Assembly: GCF_042242105.1 (NCBI RefSeq)
Contig: NC_092033.1
Location: forward strand, 3,245,908 to 3,309,907
From: Pempheris klunzingeri
Lineage: Eukaryota > Chordata > Actinopteri > Acropomatiformes > Pempheridae
Reading direction: 5' to 3'
Length of the DNA stretch: 64,000 bases
Under the pieces are notes generated by a model. The model did not search any database and was not told the DNA's origin. It saw only the letters and a list, made by a program, of their open reading frames with translations. Both the position numbers and the translations under genes were made by a program. Shown here one piece after another: positions 25,901 to 35,308 of this stretch. Each line of letters begins with the position of its first letter. Position 1 is the first letter of the stretch.

Positions 25901-26890
25901 GCTGGGTCCCAGGACTCAAATATGGGTCGATCAAAATTTCCAACATCCCCACTGACCCCAGTGTTTTAAGTTACGTGACCTTTGCTTATAACCTCCTAAA
26001 AGAACCAGAATTACCCCAAAATATCTGTCGCCAAAGACCAAAGACAATCAGGTTTAGCCGACTCTTCACATCCATGTTGCTCAAGGACACCCTTGACCTT
26101 CCAGCTGCAGGACAGTAAGAGTCCACGGACAGTATCTCCGCTCTCTAGCCCACTCTGCTGTCCCAATTCTTACCCACTATTTCAGAAACAGCCAAATGTC
26201 AGCATAAAAGACGTCAATCCTGCCCTCAAACAGGTCCTCAGTGAAGACACGGTAATCCCTCCAGTTGTGGATGTTCAGGTTCAGCTGGTCCGCCTCTACC
26301 AGAGCTCAACCGTGACAAAGCCGCCAGATTGGAGGACAGTTATCTGGACTCACGACGCGGGAGACGATACGAGAGGTCAAACTAAATTGGCTCACCAGAG
26401 AGGGGAGTCGACCCTTCAGGCAATCTCCCGCTCCTCCCTTCAATGAATTGGAGGTCCCACTGGCCCCGAGAAGGCCGGCCGCGCCTCACAAATGGGGCAA
26501 ATAGGAGAATGAGGTGATCCGCCGACGTCCTTGGAGTTTTCGAAAGACAAAGAATCCAAAGGCAGGAGAGATGTGGGTCTGAGCTGGTTTCACAGGGTTG
26601 CAGGACTCTTCTCTGACCTCTTGGACTGTCAGTGAATGGTTAATACTTTAATGTTTTTCCTAGCAGCGGAATCAAGGATCTCACCTGCCTGATAATTGTT
26701 TAGTCAAATAACTTGATGGGTTTAGTTGAATAATTACAGACAGACAAAACATCTCCACTGAACCGTAAGACTGTTTTCTTCACTAACTGATATTTTTTAG
26801 CCTCTTTGAGCCCTTTATTGTGTTTTGACATCGGCTTTGCTGCAGCAGGCAGCTGTATTCAGAGAAACATCTCTCCTATTGTACAGTACC

Positions 26891-26925
26891 AGCCCAGTGG
26901 GTGGAGACCAAAACAGAGCCGAAGG
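26891..26925 (-). repeat. R1 fragment (reverse orientation)
   Basis: 'GGGTGGAGACCAAAACAGAGC' less one base is the reverse complement of the R1 head GCTCTGTTTTGGTCTCCACC. Confidence 0.5.
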
Positions 26926-27689
26926 TAGAGGGATGTGCCAAGTGGCTATAAACACATCTCCATATGAATACTGGTGTTTCTCCACGTCTGCTGGGTGAGT
27001 AAATAAGCTATTGTTAGCTAACACCTTTGCCATATCAACTTTACAGCATCGGGTTTCCATTTGTTGTGCTGCCCGTTCAGTTAATGCAGTTTTAAACGAT
27101 GCAAATAGGTTTCTTTATCATTTAGTTCACCAGGAAGACAAAGGTGTTAATCATGGATTGTGAGTTCCAGCACTATCTGCTAATTACCGGTGGTAGTTTT
27201 CTGCGAGGCTGAGAGGCACCGAAGTGTACCGAGGTTCATCAGACACAAATTCACAACACAACATGTGCAGATACTAGAATAATAACCACCAGACCCATTA
27301 ATTCTGTGTTGTACTCTGCTCTCTTTGCTCCAGTTTCATTCTGTTCAGGTTGTTGATCTGTAATTTCCTTCACTTCTGTTATCTCGGCTGCCTGTTTTCT
27401 ATCTGGTTTCATTTTTTTTGTCTTCCCTTCTGTTTGCATCTATAGTGTCTCTTCTGTTTTATTTGCTTCACAGTTTATTACTGTTCTTTTTTTTTTATTA
27501 TACTGTTGTGTCCTAAATCTGTTGACATACTGAGCTTTCCAGTCTACAGAGTTTCCTAAATTACTTTCAGCATGGCTTACTATACTTGTCAAGGTCACCA
27601 GAGGTGGCTGTTAGGATCTATTAATGAGCCGGTGGCTTTAGGGAGAGTTAATAAAAGAAAAACAGCCTGGCTCTTACCCCAGGACATTG

Positions 27690-27870
27690 TCCACCGGTTG
27701 TTATGTTAATAACATAGGCCTAATTAATACCATGCATATCATTAGCAAAATGAACATTCAAATGCCAGCATGCGTTAATTATCATTGTAGAAGTCATTTG
27801 CATTTCTGCAGTGAATGTTAACCGTCTGCCGGTGCTAATTTACTTGAACCTCTCTCATCTGAGCTGGAAA
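27690..27870. promoter_or_regulatory. Candidate conserved non-coding element
   Basis: Dense in homeodomain/POU-type words: GTTAATAAC, CCTAATTAATAC, ATGCATATCATTAGCA, GTTAATTATCATTG, ATTTGCATTTC (octamer-like) and GTGCTAATTTAC, with no simple repeats. This is the style of vertebrate developmental enhancers. Function and conservation are untested. Confidence 0.35.
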
Positions 27871-28116
27871 ATAAGAAAATGACACGTTGCACAGGGTTTA
27901 AGAGATAATGGAGAGAACATATATATTATATTACGACAGGTAGAGCAGCTTCGTAGTTTAATCTAATGGCTTCACTTTGTTTAACAATATTCACAGTCAC
28001 ATGACCTGATTGGTCTGCGTGTGTTTCCAAGATTTCATGTACATTTCTGTGTTTGCGTGTCCTGCAAAACCTGTACTTAATTCTTAAACAGGAAGTTTAG
28101 TAATGTCACGCTGATC

Positions 28117-28120
<4 letters not shown>

Positions 28121-28150
<30 letters not shown>
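28121..28150. repeat. (GT)n microsatellite
   Basis: 15 GT units. Confidence 0.97.
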
Positions 28151-28152
<2 letters not shown>

Positions 28153-28726
28153 CAGGGGGATTTCCTGATATAATCTCCAGTCCTTTCATTCCTATTAAGC
28201 GTCGTTCAGTGTGCCACAAATCCCTCGACTTCTTGTTGTTACTGAGACAGCGTGGGAAAGGCCACTTAAACAACACACCACCTCCCCCCCTCCTCTATTT
28301 CACTTTAACTGTCTGAAAACAAGGCGGCCACACACGACTGGACCGTCAGCGCAACAAAAGACCTGAAGCCTCATGATGTCTATATTTTGCTGCGATGTCA
28401 TTAAATGAATGAAACGTGCAAAACAAAGCTCTCTACACTAGTTTACTACTTTACTTTTAACTTGCAAAATAGTGAATTGAGTTAGTTAGTGCATCTTAAA
28501 TGAGAAAAAAAACAGTGTGTTTGGTTTTAAGAAGTGTTAACAGTGATGTCTGTGGAGGTGAGAACATGTTTGTTGGGAATTTAGCTCAACCAAACATTAA
28601 TTTATGTTGTAGACGGTCGTATTTGAGAGAATCACGCCACAAAGTCACATGAAGATGATCTCTGCCAACTTTAAACACCTCCTTAATTAATCCTCAACTT
28701 GCACACATTATTAATTAATATAAATG

Positions 28727-28748
28727 CACACACACACACACACACACA
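28727..28748. repeat. (CA)n microsatellite
   Basis: About 11 CA units. Confidence 0.95.
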
Positions 28749-29759
28749 GTTTCACACAGTGCTTCCCCGCTGGGGGAGTTAATTGTCAGGTTAGACATTT
28801 CGCCTCCAGAGAATTTGTGCTGTGAATTCTAATGATTTCAACTTTTTCAGAGTCGCCTGTTAACTACCTAATGAATTATATTATATCACACATGACCACA
28901 TTCACTGTATTATGGACAATGGATGCAATCTGTGTGCAGTAATTGATATAATATATATATAATGGACCGACATAGTAAAGTATAACTGAGAGAGATTCCT
29001 GCTTTTATCATGAAAAAGGGGGATATTGTGCCATTTTTCACATTTCTACACTCACATAGGTGCTAATTTGATACTTTGGTATAAACTGAGTTCTTCTGTT
29101 GCAAATTAATGATGTAAAAACCACTACAACTACTGCGGCGCTAATTCTGCCAGCACTTCTGCTAATAGCTCACTGTACGGTGTGTTGTTCCTGTTCTTCT
29201 TTTTCATGTTATCTTTAGTCTTCTTCTCCTTATTCTGACTATTTATCCTCCTACATTTGTGCTCATGAGAGCTGATAAAACAAGGTTCACGGCGGCCATC
29301 TTTAGACATGCTCTCTTGTCCTCAATCAGCTGAATATGATTGTTCTCCTCGGGCTAAAGAACAGGCGACCGCACTCAATATATTTTCTTTGTTCAAGTGT
29401 TTCCCCTGAGTGCTGGAGATGGGACAGAAAGACGACCATCTCGGCCAAAGGATGCCACGACAGCCGTTTTTTCCCCAGGTCTCTTCCCTGCTTCTTCCAG
29501 CCATGTCCATTTCGACATCATCCAAGACCTTGAGATGCAGGTTTTTCCCCTTAAGCTCATCACACCTCCTCCTGAAAAGACATATTGTGCAAAAACAAGC
29601 AGTCTTCTTCCTAAAACGAGGCCAGAAAAACCAGTATCTCAGTTCTTTTAACACTCACGGCTGAATAATTCAGCAGTCTCTCCTCATCAACGCCACCCCC
29701 GTGAAGAGCAGACACCTTAAAACTTCACAAAGGCAAGTGGGTGTCCTCGCACTTCATCG

Positions 29760-29970
29760 CCTCTCCACACTACAACTAAATCTGGCATTATTCTAATTAA
29801 TGAGACGAGTTCATTAGAGCTCTCTCGTGGGTTAATGTGTTGTCCTACAGCAGATTAGTGGAGGGATTTCAGTGTTGCTCGAGCATCCTAATTAGATCAC
29901 AGTGGGTGCTGCCTGCTTAAATAGATGGAATAATAGAAATCATCACTCTTCGCAGCAGTAACTTGATTAC
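29760..29970. promoter_or_regulatory. Candidate conserved non-coding element
   Basis: Contains ATTCTAATTAATGAGACGAG, TTCATTAGAGCTC, CATCCTAATTAGATCACAG and TAAATAGATGGAATAATAG, that is, spaced TAATTA/ATTAG cores in complex sequence without repeats. The call rests on appearance only. Confidence 0.35.
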
Positions 29971-30566
29971 TGCGTCTTATCTCCACTCATAAAAGACCCG
30001 ACACTCACCTGGAACAGGACTCAGTGAAATGGATTCAATTACATACATCAATAAAACAGTAACAGCACCTTCTTTCCAAGTTTAGATTGGACTTTCTCTC
30101 CTCTGACGATGAGGATTAGTGGCCAAAGCTGCCATCCAAAGGACCGACATGGTACTACAGCAGTGGATGAGCGATAGAGACTGAACTATCACTGCAGCTG
30201 GGGAATTGGTGATGTTGTGACATGAATGTTGCAGAGATATTTGTTGCTTTAACTATATCAAAACCACAATTCTTTGCTGGCACATATAATCTACTTTCTC
30301 ATTTAATTACCAGGCTGTTTCACTCTGAACTAATTAATATATTTGTATCAACGATGGATCAAATTACTCACTGTTTTAGCATCTTTCAGCTCATTTTTAG
30401 GTTTTATCACGTTCACTGTGTTTCCAAAGGCGGTGAGCTGCTGTTTTTAGCAAAGAAAAGCTCTAATAAACCAACTGTACAAAACCTTTTCAGCACCAAA
30501 TGGAAGATATTAGCAAGTAACTGGTGAAATTGGTGATGATTTAACAGCTGAAAAGCCAGAAATTTC

Positions 30567-30610
30567 ACTCAGGAGTTGGTGGAGACTAAAATGGAGCTAA
30601 AAAATAGACT
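30567..30610 (-). repeat. R1 fragment (reverse orientation)
   Basis: 'CAGGAGTTGGTGGAGACTAA' then 'AATGGAGCTAAA' is the reverse complement of the R1 head region (TTAG/GTCTCCACCAACTCCTG). Confidence 0.45.
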
Positions 30611-30872
30611 TAAAATCTTCATGTGGCCTGAAAAACTGTTTATTACTTTACACAGTAATTTTGGTTTTGTATATTTATTGATATTATAAACTATATTTTC
30701 TTTCTGTGATCTCATTAGTTTTGTCTTTTCTGTCTATGTCGCTCTTTTCTTCTGCATGATGTTAAAAAAATTAAGTTAATTACAAAAAAAAATACACAAA
30801 CTTGAACATAGTGGTTATTTCATCAGCTCTGATTTCATTGTTTGTAGACTGATTATACTTCTATGAGCCTTA

Positions 30873-30895
30873 TGTGTGTGTGTGTGTGTGTGTGT
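30873..30895. repeat. (TG)n microsatellite
   Basis: About 11 TG units. Confidence 0.93.
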
Positions 30896-31362
30896 ATGGG
30901 TTTGTTTCTTAAATCCTGGCTACGATCCTGGAGCACGAAATAAATCAAGCTTTTTTCTGCATGTCCATTGTATTTAATGTGTTTAGTAGCTGGCATTTGA
31001 TATGCTCATAATTGCAGAAGTAATTCTGTTGTGTTGTACGATTTCTTTATTAAGTCTATTTGGGTGAATGACATTGCACAAATCCAAGTATCGTTCCCTT
31101 CCTTTGTCGTCTTGTGTGTGTTTCACATTAATCCCACTGCCTCAACGCTGTTTTCATCATTTTCTCTATTAAGCTTCTGAAATTAACCGAATCTTCTTTT
31201 CCCGTCCCGCCCACTCGCCTTATTGTTCAAGCCCACGCTTATCTCCGGTTTTTGTAGTGATTTCTAAGAGGAGAGTGTTGAGATAAGTGGCATATTACAC
31301 TCCAACAGCAGACACACCAAGAGACTTTGTGATTATGATGCAGAGGGTGTTGTCTTTGAGAT

Positions 31363-31412
31363 AGGCAGTGGAGGAGGAGGGAGAGGGAGGGAGGGAGGGA
31401 GGAAGGAGGGAG
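31363..31412. repeat. Purine-only GGAGG/GGGA tract
   Basis: About 50 bases of A and G on the plus strand with only one pyrimidine near its start, made of GGA, GGGA and GGAA words. Confidence 0.85.
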
Positions 31413-31429
31413 GATTATGAGGCTAATTC

Positions 31430-31700
31430 CCTTATAACTTTTTCCCTCATTAATCTCCGAGGAGGCATACGAGATTCTTTAAATGCTAATGTCCAATAAA
31501 GATGTCAGCGGTGACATTTTACAGAGGCGGAGCAGATGTGAACAAAGTTGACCGTGTTGTTGTGGAAGAACTCGCTCGCTTTACTCATTTTACTTGTCTC
31601 ACATGTTAATTTGAGGAGCCCTCTCTCGGGATTAGACATGAATGCGTTATAATCAGCAATGCGCCTACTTATGCTTCTTTGGTGAGTCGTAAATTTAAGA
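31430..31700. promoter_or_regulatory. Candidate conserved non-coding element near atp23 3' end
   Basis: Complex sequence with CCTCATTAATCTCCGAGGAGG, TTTAAATGCTAATGTCCAATAAAG in parts, CACATGTTAATTTGAGG and GCGTTATAATCAGCAATGCG. No reading frame is preserved and no repeat is present. Appearance only. Confidence 0.3.
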
Positions 31701-31778
31701 GAGTCAAGGTCGAACGTGCCAGTCGCTCTTGTCCTCCTAAATAACTAACAGCACTTACTTTTTCCAGAGGAATCAAAC

Positions 31779-31784
31779 TTTAAT
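31779..31784 (-). terminator. atp23: Probable atp23 poly(A) signal (ATTAAA)
   Basis: The plus-strand TTTAAT reads ATTAAA on the gene strand, about 420 nt past the stop. No closer AATAAA was found. The variant hexamer is the second most used in vertebrates. Confidence 0.4.
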
Positions 31785-32202
31785 TCAAACACAAGTTGAA
31801 TCTGTTTAATTTAAGCACAATCAGCTCTATTTACAAGAAATTAGTGGAGGTCAATGTGGCAACAAAATAAGGACGATAGACAAGGAAGTTCTGGATTTCC
31901 TTAAAAGCACCCATAGATCTCCTAAAAACAAATCAACTAATACTCGACTTCCAGAGCAAAAGTCGAGTTATATAGAATTATTGTCCATAAATGTAGAAAA
32001 TGAAATGTACTGTCGCTGCTTCTTCTGCTTCCCTGTTCCAAGGACAAATCATTCTGTAAAAATCCCTTCTGAAGGGATAGAAATGTTATCGACAAGCTGG
32101 GATCCTGTTGAGGCTTTCGTGCCGACCACGGCCGCGGCGCTGCCAAGCTCTCGTCGGTGCCAGTCACAGCGCGTCTGGCAGCTAGACGAGGCCGTGACGA
32201 CA

Positions 32203-34236
32203 CTAGAGGTTTGAAGAATAACGATCTCTGTTCTCATAATCTCTGTAGGCGAATTTGGCCTCCTTCTTGCCGTGAGGGATTCGTCCAAACGGCTCGTGGT
32301 CGTTGAAACACGTGTCAAACACTTCATCCACTATTTTCTCCGCCTCCTTTCGGCTAATGTTCCTCACAGCTAGGATGGAGCGAAGGGCGCGGCCTCTGAC
32401 ACACTCCTGGCCAGAGAAAAGAAACAGCATGATCCAAGTGTTCGATTAGAGACACACGCCTGAAAACTGCCAGTGAAAGTTACAAACGTATCCCTGCGGA
32501 GATACCTGATGATGCTGCTTCAAGCCAAAGTTGAACCTGCTGACTTCGTTCATAAAGCGGCAGTCTCCACTGAGGTTAGCTGCCCGAATCTGAAATAATG
32601 ACGGCAAACAAAACCTTTACATCAGCAGGATAATGATACGAAACATGGGAAGCATCCAACAAAACATCCAAACATGCCGTCGCAGAAGATCATCACAACC
32701 AAGTCAACCTCAGGTCTCAATCAAACACTCACATCCTGTCAAACATATCAAATACTGAAAAAAGTCTGGTGATGCCCTGAATATTCTTTAGACCACCAAA
32801 CGTGTATCAGTCCGCTGAGGAGAATAGTCCCCGGGAAAATTCAGTATTTACTCCTGTTAAAGTAGCATTTGGTAAAAACTACAGTGCCCAGCTGTTTTTT
32901 AAGAAGGTACATATTCCTGACCTTCTTTTAAATATCTATATTTTCAGTAAGAACCAATGAGCCTTGTGCTTCAGGGCAGTTAATAATACTGCCGTATTAA
33001 GACGCATACAGAAAAAGACTCCAAAGAGCGGTGACAGTACACTTCTGCTGCCAATTCAGTCACAGAGAAAATTAGGTAAGTGGTCCAACCATGACACCAG
33101 AGAAACAGACTGAGCTGAACCACACAGTAACACACTGGGACTCACCTCGGAACAAGCCAGATGTCTGTAGTTGTTGAACCAGTCCACGTGGGCCCGACAG
33201 TGGTCAAAGGCGTGAATGAGCTCGTGTGTGACCACCCGGGTCATATGGGACTGCTGGTGGATGTTGTTCTGACACAAAACAATCTGCAAACAAGCGCATA
33301 AACTCATTTAACTCAGTAAACAGTCCCATTCTTCTAAGTCACCAGAACCTGCTCCATCCATCCTTTTCCTTCTTACTTGAGAGGAAGCTGCGTCGAAGCC
33401 ACCGCTGACCGTCCCGTCACAATCCTCGCAGGAGAAATGTCGGTCTGTGACCACTTTGCTGTGTGGAGGAGAAATGAAAGTGATCTTAGTGCAAAAGCAA
33501 AGCAGCTCCTGTTGTGGCTGTGAGGAGAACAGGCTGAACTGACAAATGGCACAGAAATATTTGGACAACTGGAGTATGAACTTTGTTGCATGTTTGTAGG
33601 TGATGCTTAAACATTAAAGGACACATTAAATTCTATTTGAGATTAACCTGCACAATCTAAAAAGCAGCATCAAGTCAATAAATACACTATTTCATCCATT
33701 CATTTGGTTCTTTACCTGCACTTTTACTTTAATTGACTACTTGAGTATACCAGTAATACTCAGAATAACAACAACAACAAGTAAACAGTGATAACTTTCT
33801 GTTTTTTTCCTAAATTACATACATACCATCCTGAACTTTTCATGGCACTGAGGAGGAGTTTGGCATAAGGACCTGAGAGAGGAAACCAGCAGGTTAGCAT
33901 TGACTGGAGCTCTGCTAGCTGACCGAGCTAACTGCTAACTGTTAAAAAGGTTAAAACGACAACATTTCACGAGTATTTAAATCACAAACACACTTGACAG
34001 AAGCCTGTTGGTCGGAGCAGATCTCCACTGTTCGCTGCAGAGGTGACATTTCATTTAAAAAGGCTAAATCTTTAGCTTGAGTACTCACTCGTGTCCATAG
34101 CGTACTTTAACATGAGCTGACACTTGTGGTTGAAAGTGAACAGCGACTCTGCGATGGATCCCTTTTTGACCTTCCCCTTGTTCCTCTCCGGGAATAAGTC
34201 ATATCCATACTCCTCCTCTTGTTTAGTCTGGTCCAT
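32203..34236 (-). CDS. atp23: ATP23 mitochondrial inner-membrane metalloprotease (XRCC6BP1), 6 exons
   Basis: Exons in coding order: 34236-34089, 33872-33827, 33458-33377, 33283-33146, 32589-32506, 32406-32203 (TAG). Together they encode 233 aa, close to human ATP23 (246). The ATG at 34236 is the first in frame. The zinc-protease site HELIH falls at about residues 112-116, inside [19 protein letters not shown]. The preceding CEDC and FDAASSQ, and the C-terminal [17 protein letters not shown] and ENRDRYSSN, match the family. ATP23 clips the Atp6 precursor and assists F1Fo assembly in yeast; the vertebrate protein was first described as a Ku70-binding protein. It is convergent with lrig3 and divergent from rpap3. 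The N-terminus is shorter than in human. All introns are GT-AG and all phases agree. Confidence 0.93.
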
Positions 34237-35308
34237 TGTGTGCAACGCTGTCTGCAATTTAGAAATGTTACCATAGGTTCACCCCGGCTGGTTAGCTACC
34301 GCTAGCTAGCAAGAGAGGTCATCGCTGTTGTGTGGGTCACGTGGTTGCTATATGTCAAAGGTAATCGATACGAATATTTAGTTGTAATTTAATAGACATC
34401 GCTCTTGTACGAAAAAAGTTCAGGTATATAATTTTCTTTACTGTAACACAAAAACAATCAAAAATCGGGTTAATTTTCAATGCAGTTTTGTTAGAGAGTT
34501 GTCTACTGCACAGATCGTCTATTCACAAAGGACAAGTAAGTCGTCCACTCCAAGCACGATTTGTGGCTCAAAACCAAATCTGAAAAGGGCAGTTCGCAGT
34601 GCAGTTACACTATGGCTGCCTTTTAAACTATTTTTAACACGGCAAAGCACATTTTGTTCAGGGATCATCATTCATGTGGACATGTTGTTTATATTCTGAA
34701 AATATTCTGTTTGTTGGTTTTGAAGGGGGGAGCTTCTTTCATTTTAAATCCGTAGGCTGTTCCAGGATCACACAAAAAATATTTATATCCATCATTCAAG
34801 AATAAAATCGCCACTTTAGTGATGTGTGGCTATTTATTATATCGATTGTTTACGAACATTTACAAAAGGACAGATGATGGGGAAAACATTTTTTTGGAAT
34901 AAGATGTCGGTTGTAATTTAGACGATCTTTGGTTACGCCCAACGTCAGTAGCGCAAAGGCTGCTGGTACTTGGCTGTCATGGCTGCGAACATAAACAGAA
35001 AGCTATGAATAGCGACACTTTTTGCTGTAGTATTTAGCCAAATTGACTGCAGCTACGTTTTAATTATAATTGTCAGCCGAAGAAAGAAGTGCCAGGTATT
35101 TTACAAAGTTCAAGTAGCCACAGAGTTACTTACATTTACTTAATTTTACTTTGTGTTTGGTATTTCTGCTAGCTAGCTGTTAGCCGCAAAGGCATGACAA
35201 CGTGATTCTCGTTTTCCTCTTGGCTGCAACACCAACTCCGAGACGACAACTACAGCAACAAGCGTTGAGAAATTGTCCAAAACAAATGTGTGTTTCACAG
35301 GGAGGAAC
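34237..35308. promoter_or_regulatory. Divergent atp23 / rpap3 promoter region with rpap3 5' UTR
   Basis: The start codons are 1,073 bp apart on opposite strands, so upstream control is probably shared. Likely rpap3 leader: exon sequence up to 35095 (CAG|gtattt donor), then an intron to the acceptor TTTCACAG ending at 35300, leaving GGAGGAAC before the ATG. A nine-codon upstream ORF with a fair start context (GTCATGG) runs 34979-35008 (ATG to TGA). No TATA box is evident near either start. Transcription start sites are inferred. Confidence 0.5.

Larger units (their letters stand above)
25901..31778. other. Intergenic, no gene recognised
   Basis: No spliced exons were recognised. Apart from the candidate elements at 27690, 29760 and 31430, R1 fragments at 26891 and 30567 and GT/CA microsatellites (28121, 28727, 30873), it is AT-rich sequence. 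The 117-codon plus-strand frame at 26093-26446 and the 110-codon minus-strand frame at 29322-29654 match nothing recognised. Confidence 0.55.

Noticed and set aside
26093-26446. 117-codon plus-strand ORF
   Set aside because: Considered as a possible lineage-specific gene, but its composition is ordinary and no promoter, poly(A) or domain support was seen.
29322-29654. 110-codon minus-strand ORF with Cys-rich patch
   Set aside because: Two overlapping opposite-strand frames of similar length exist, typical of chance stop-free sequence. The cysteines do not form a zinc-finger spacing.
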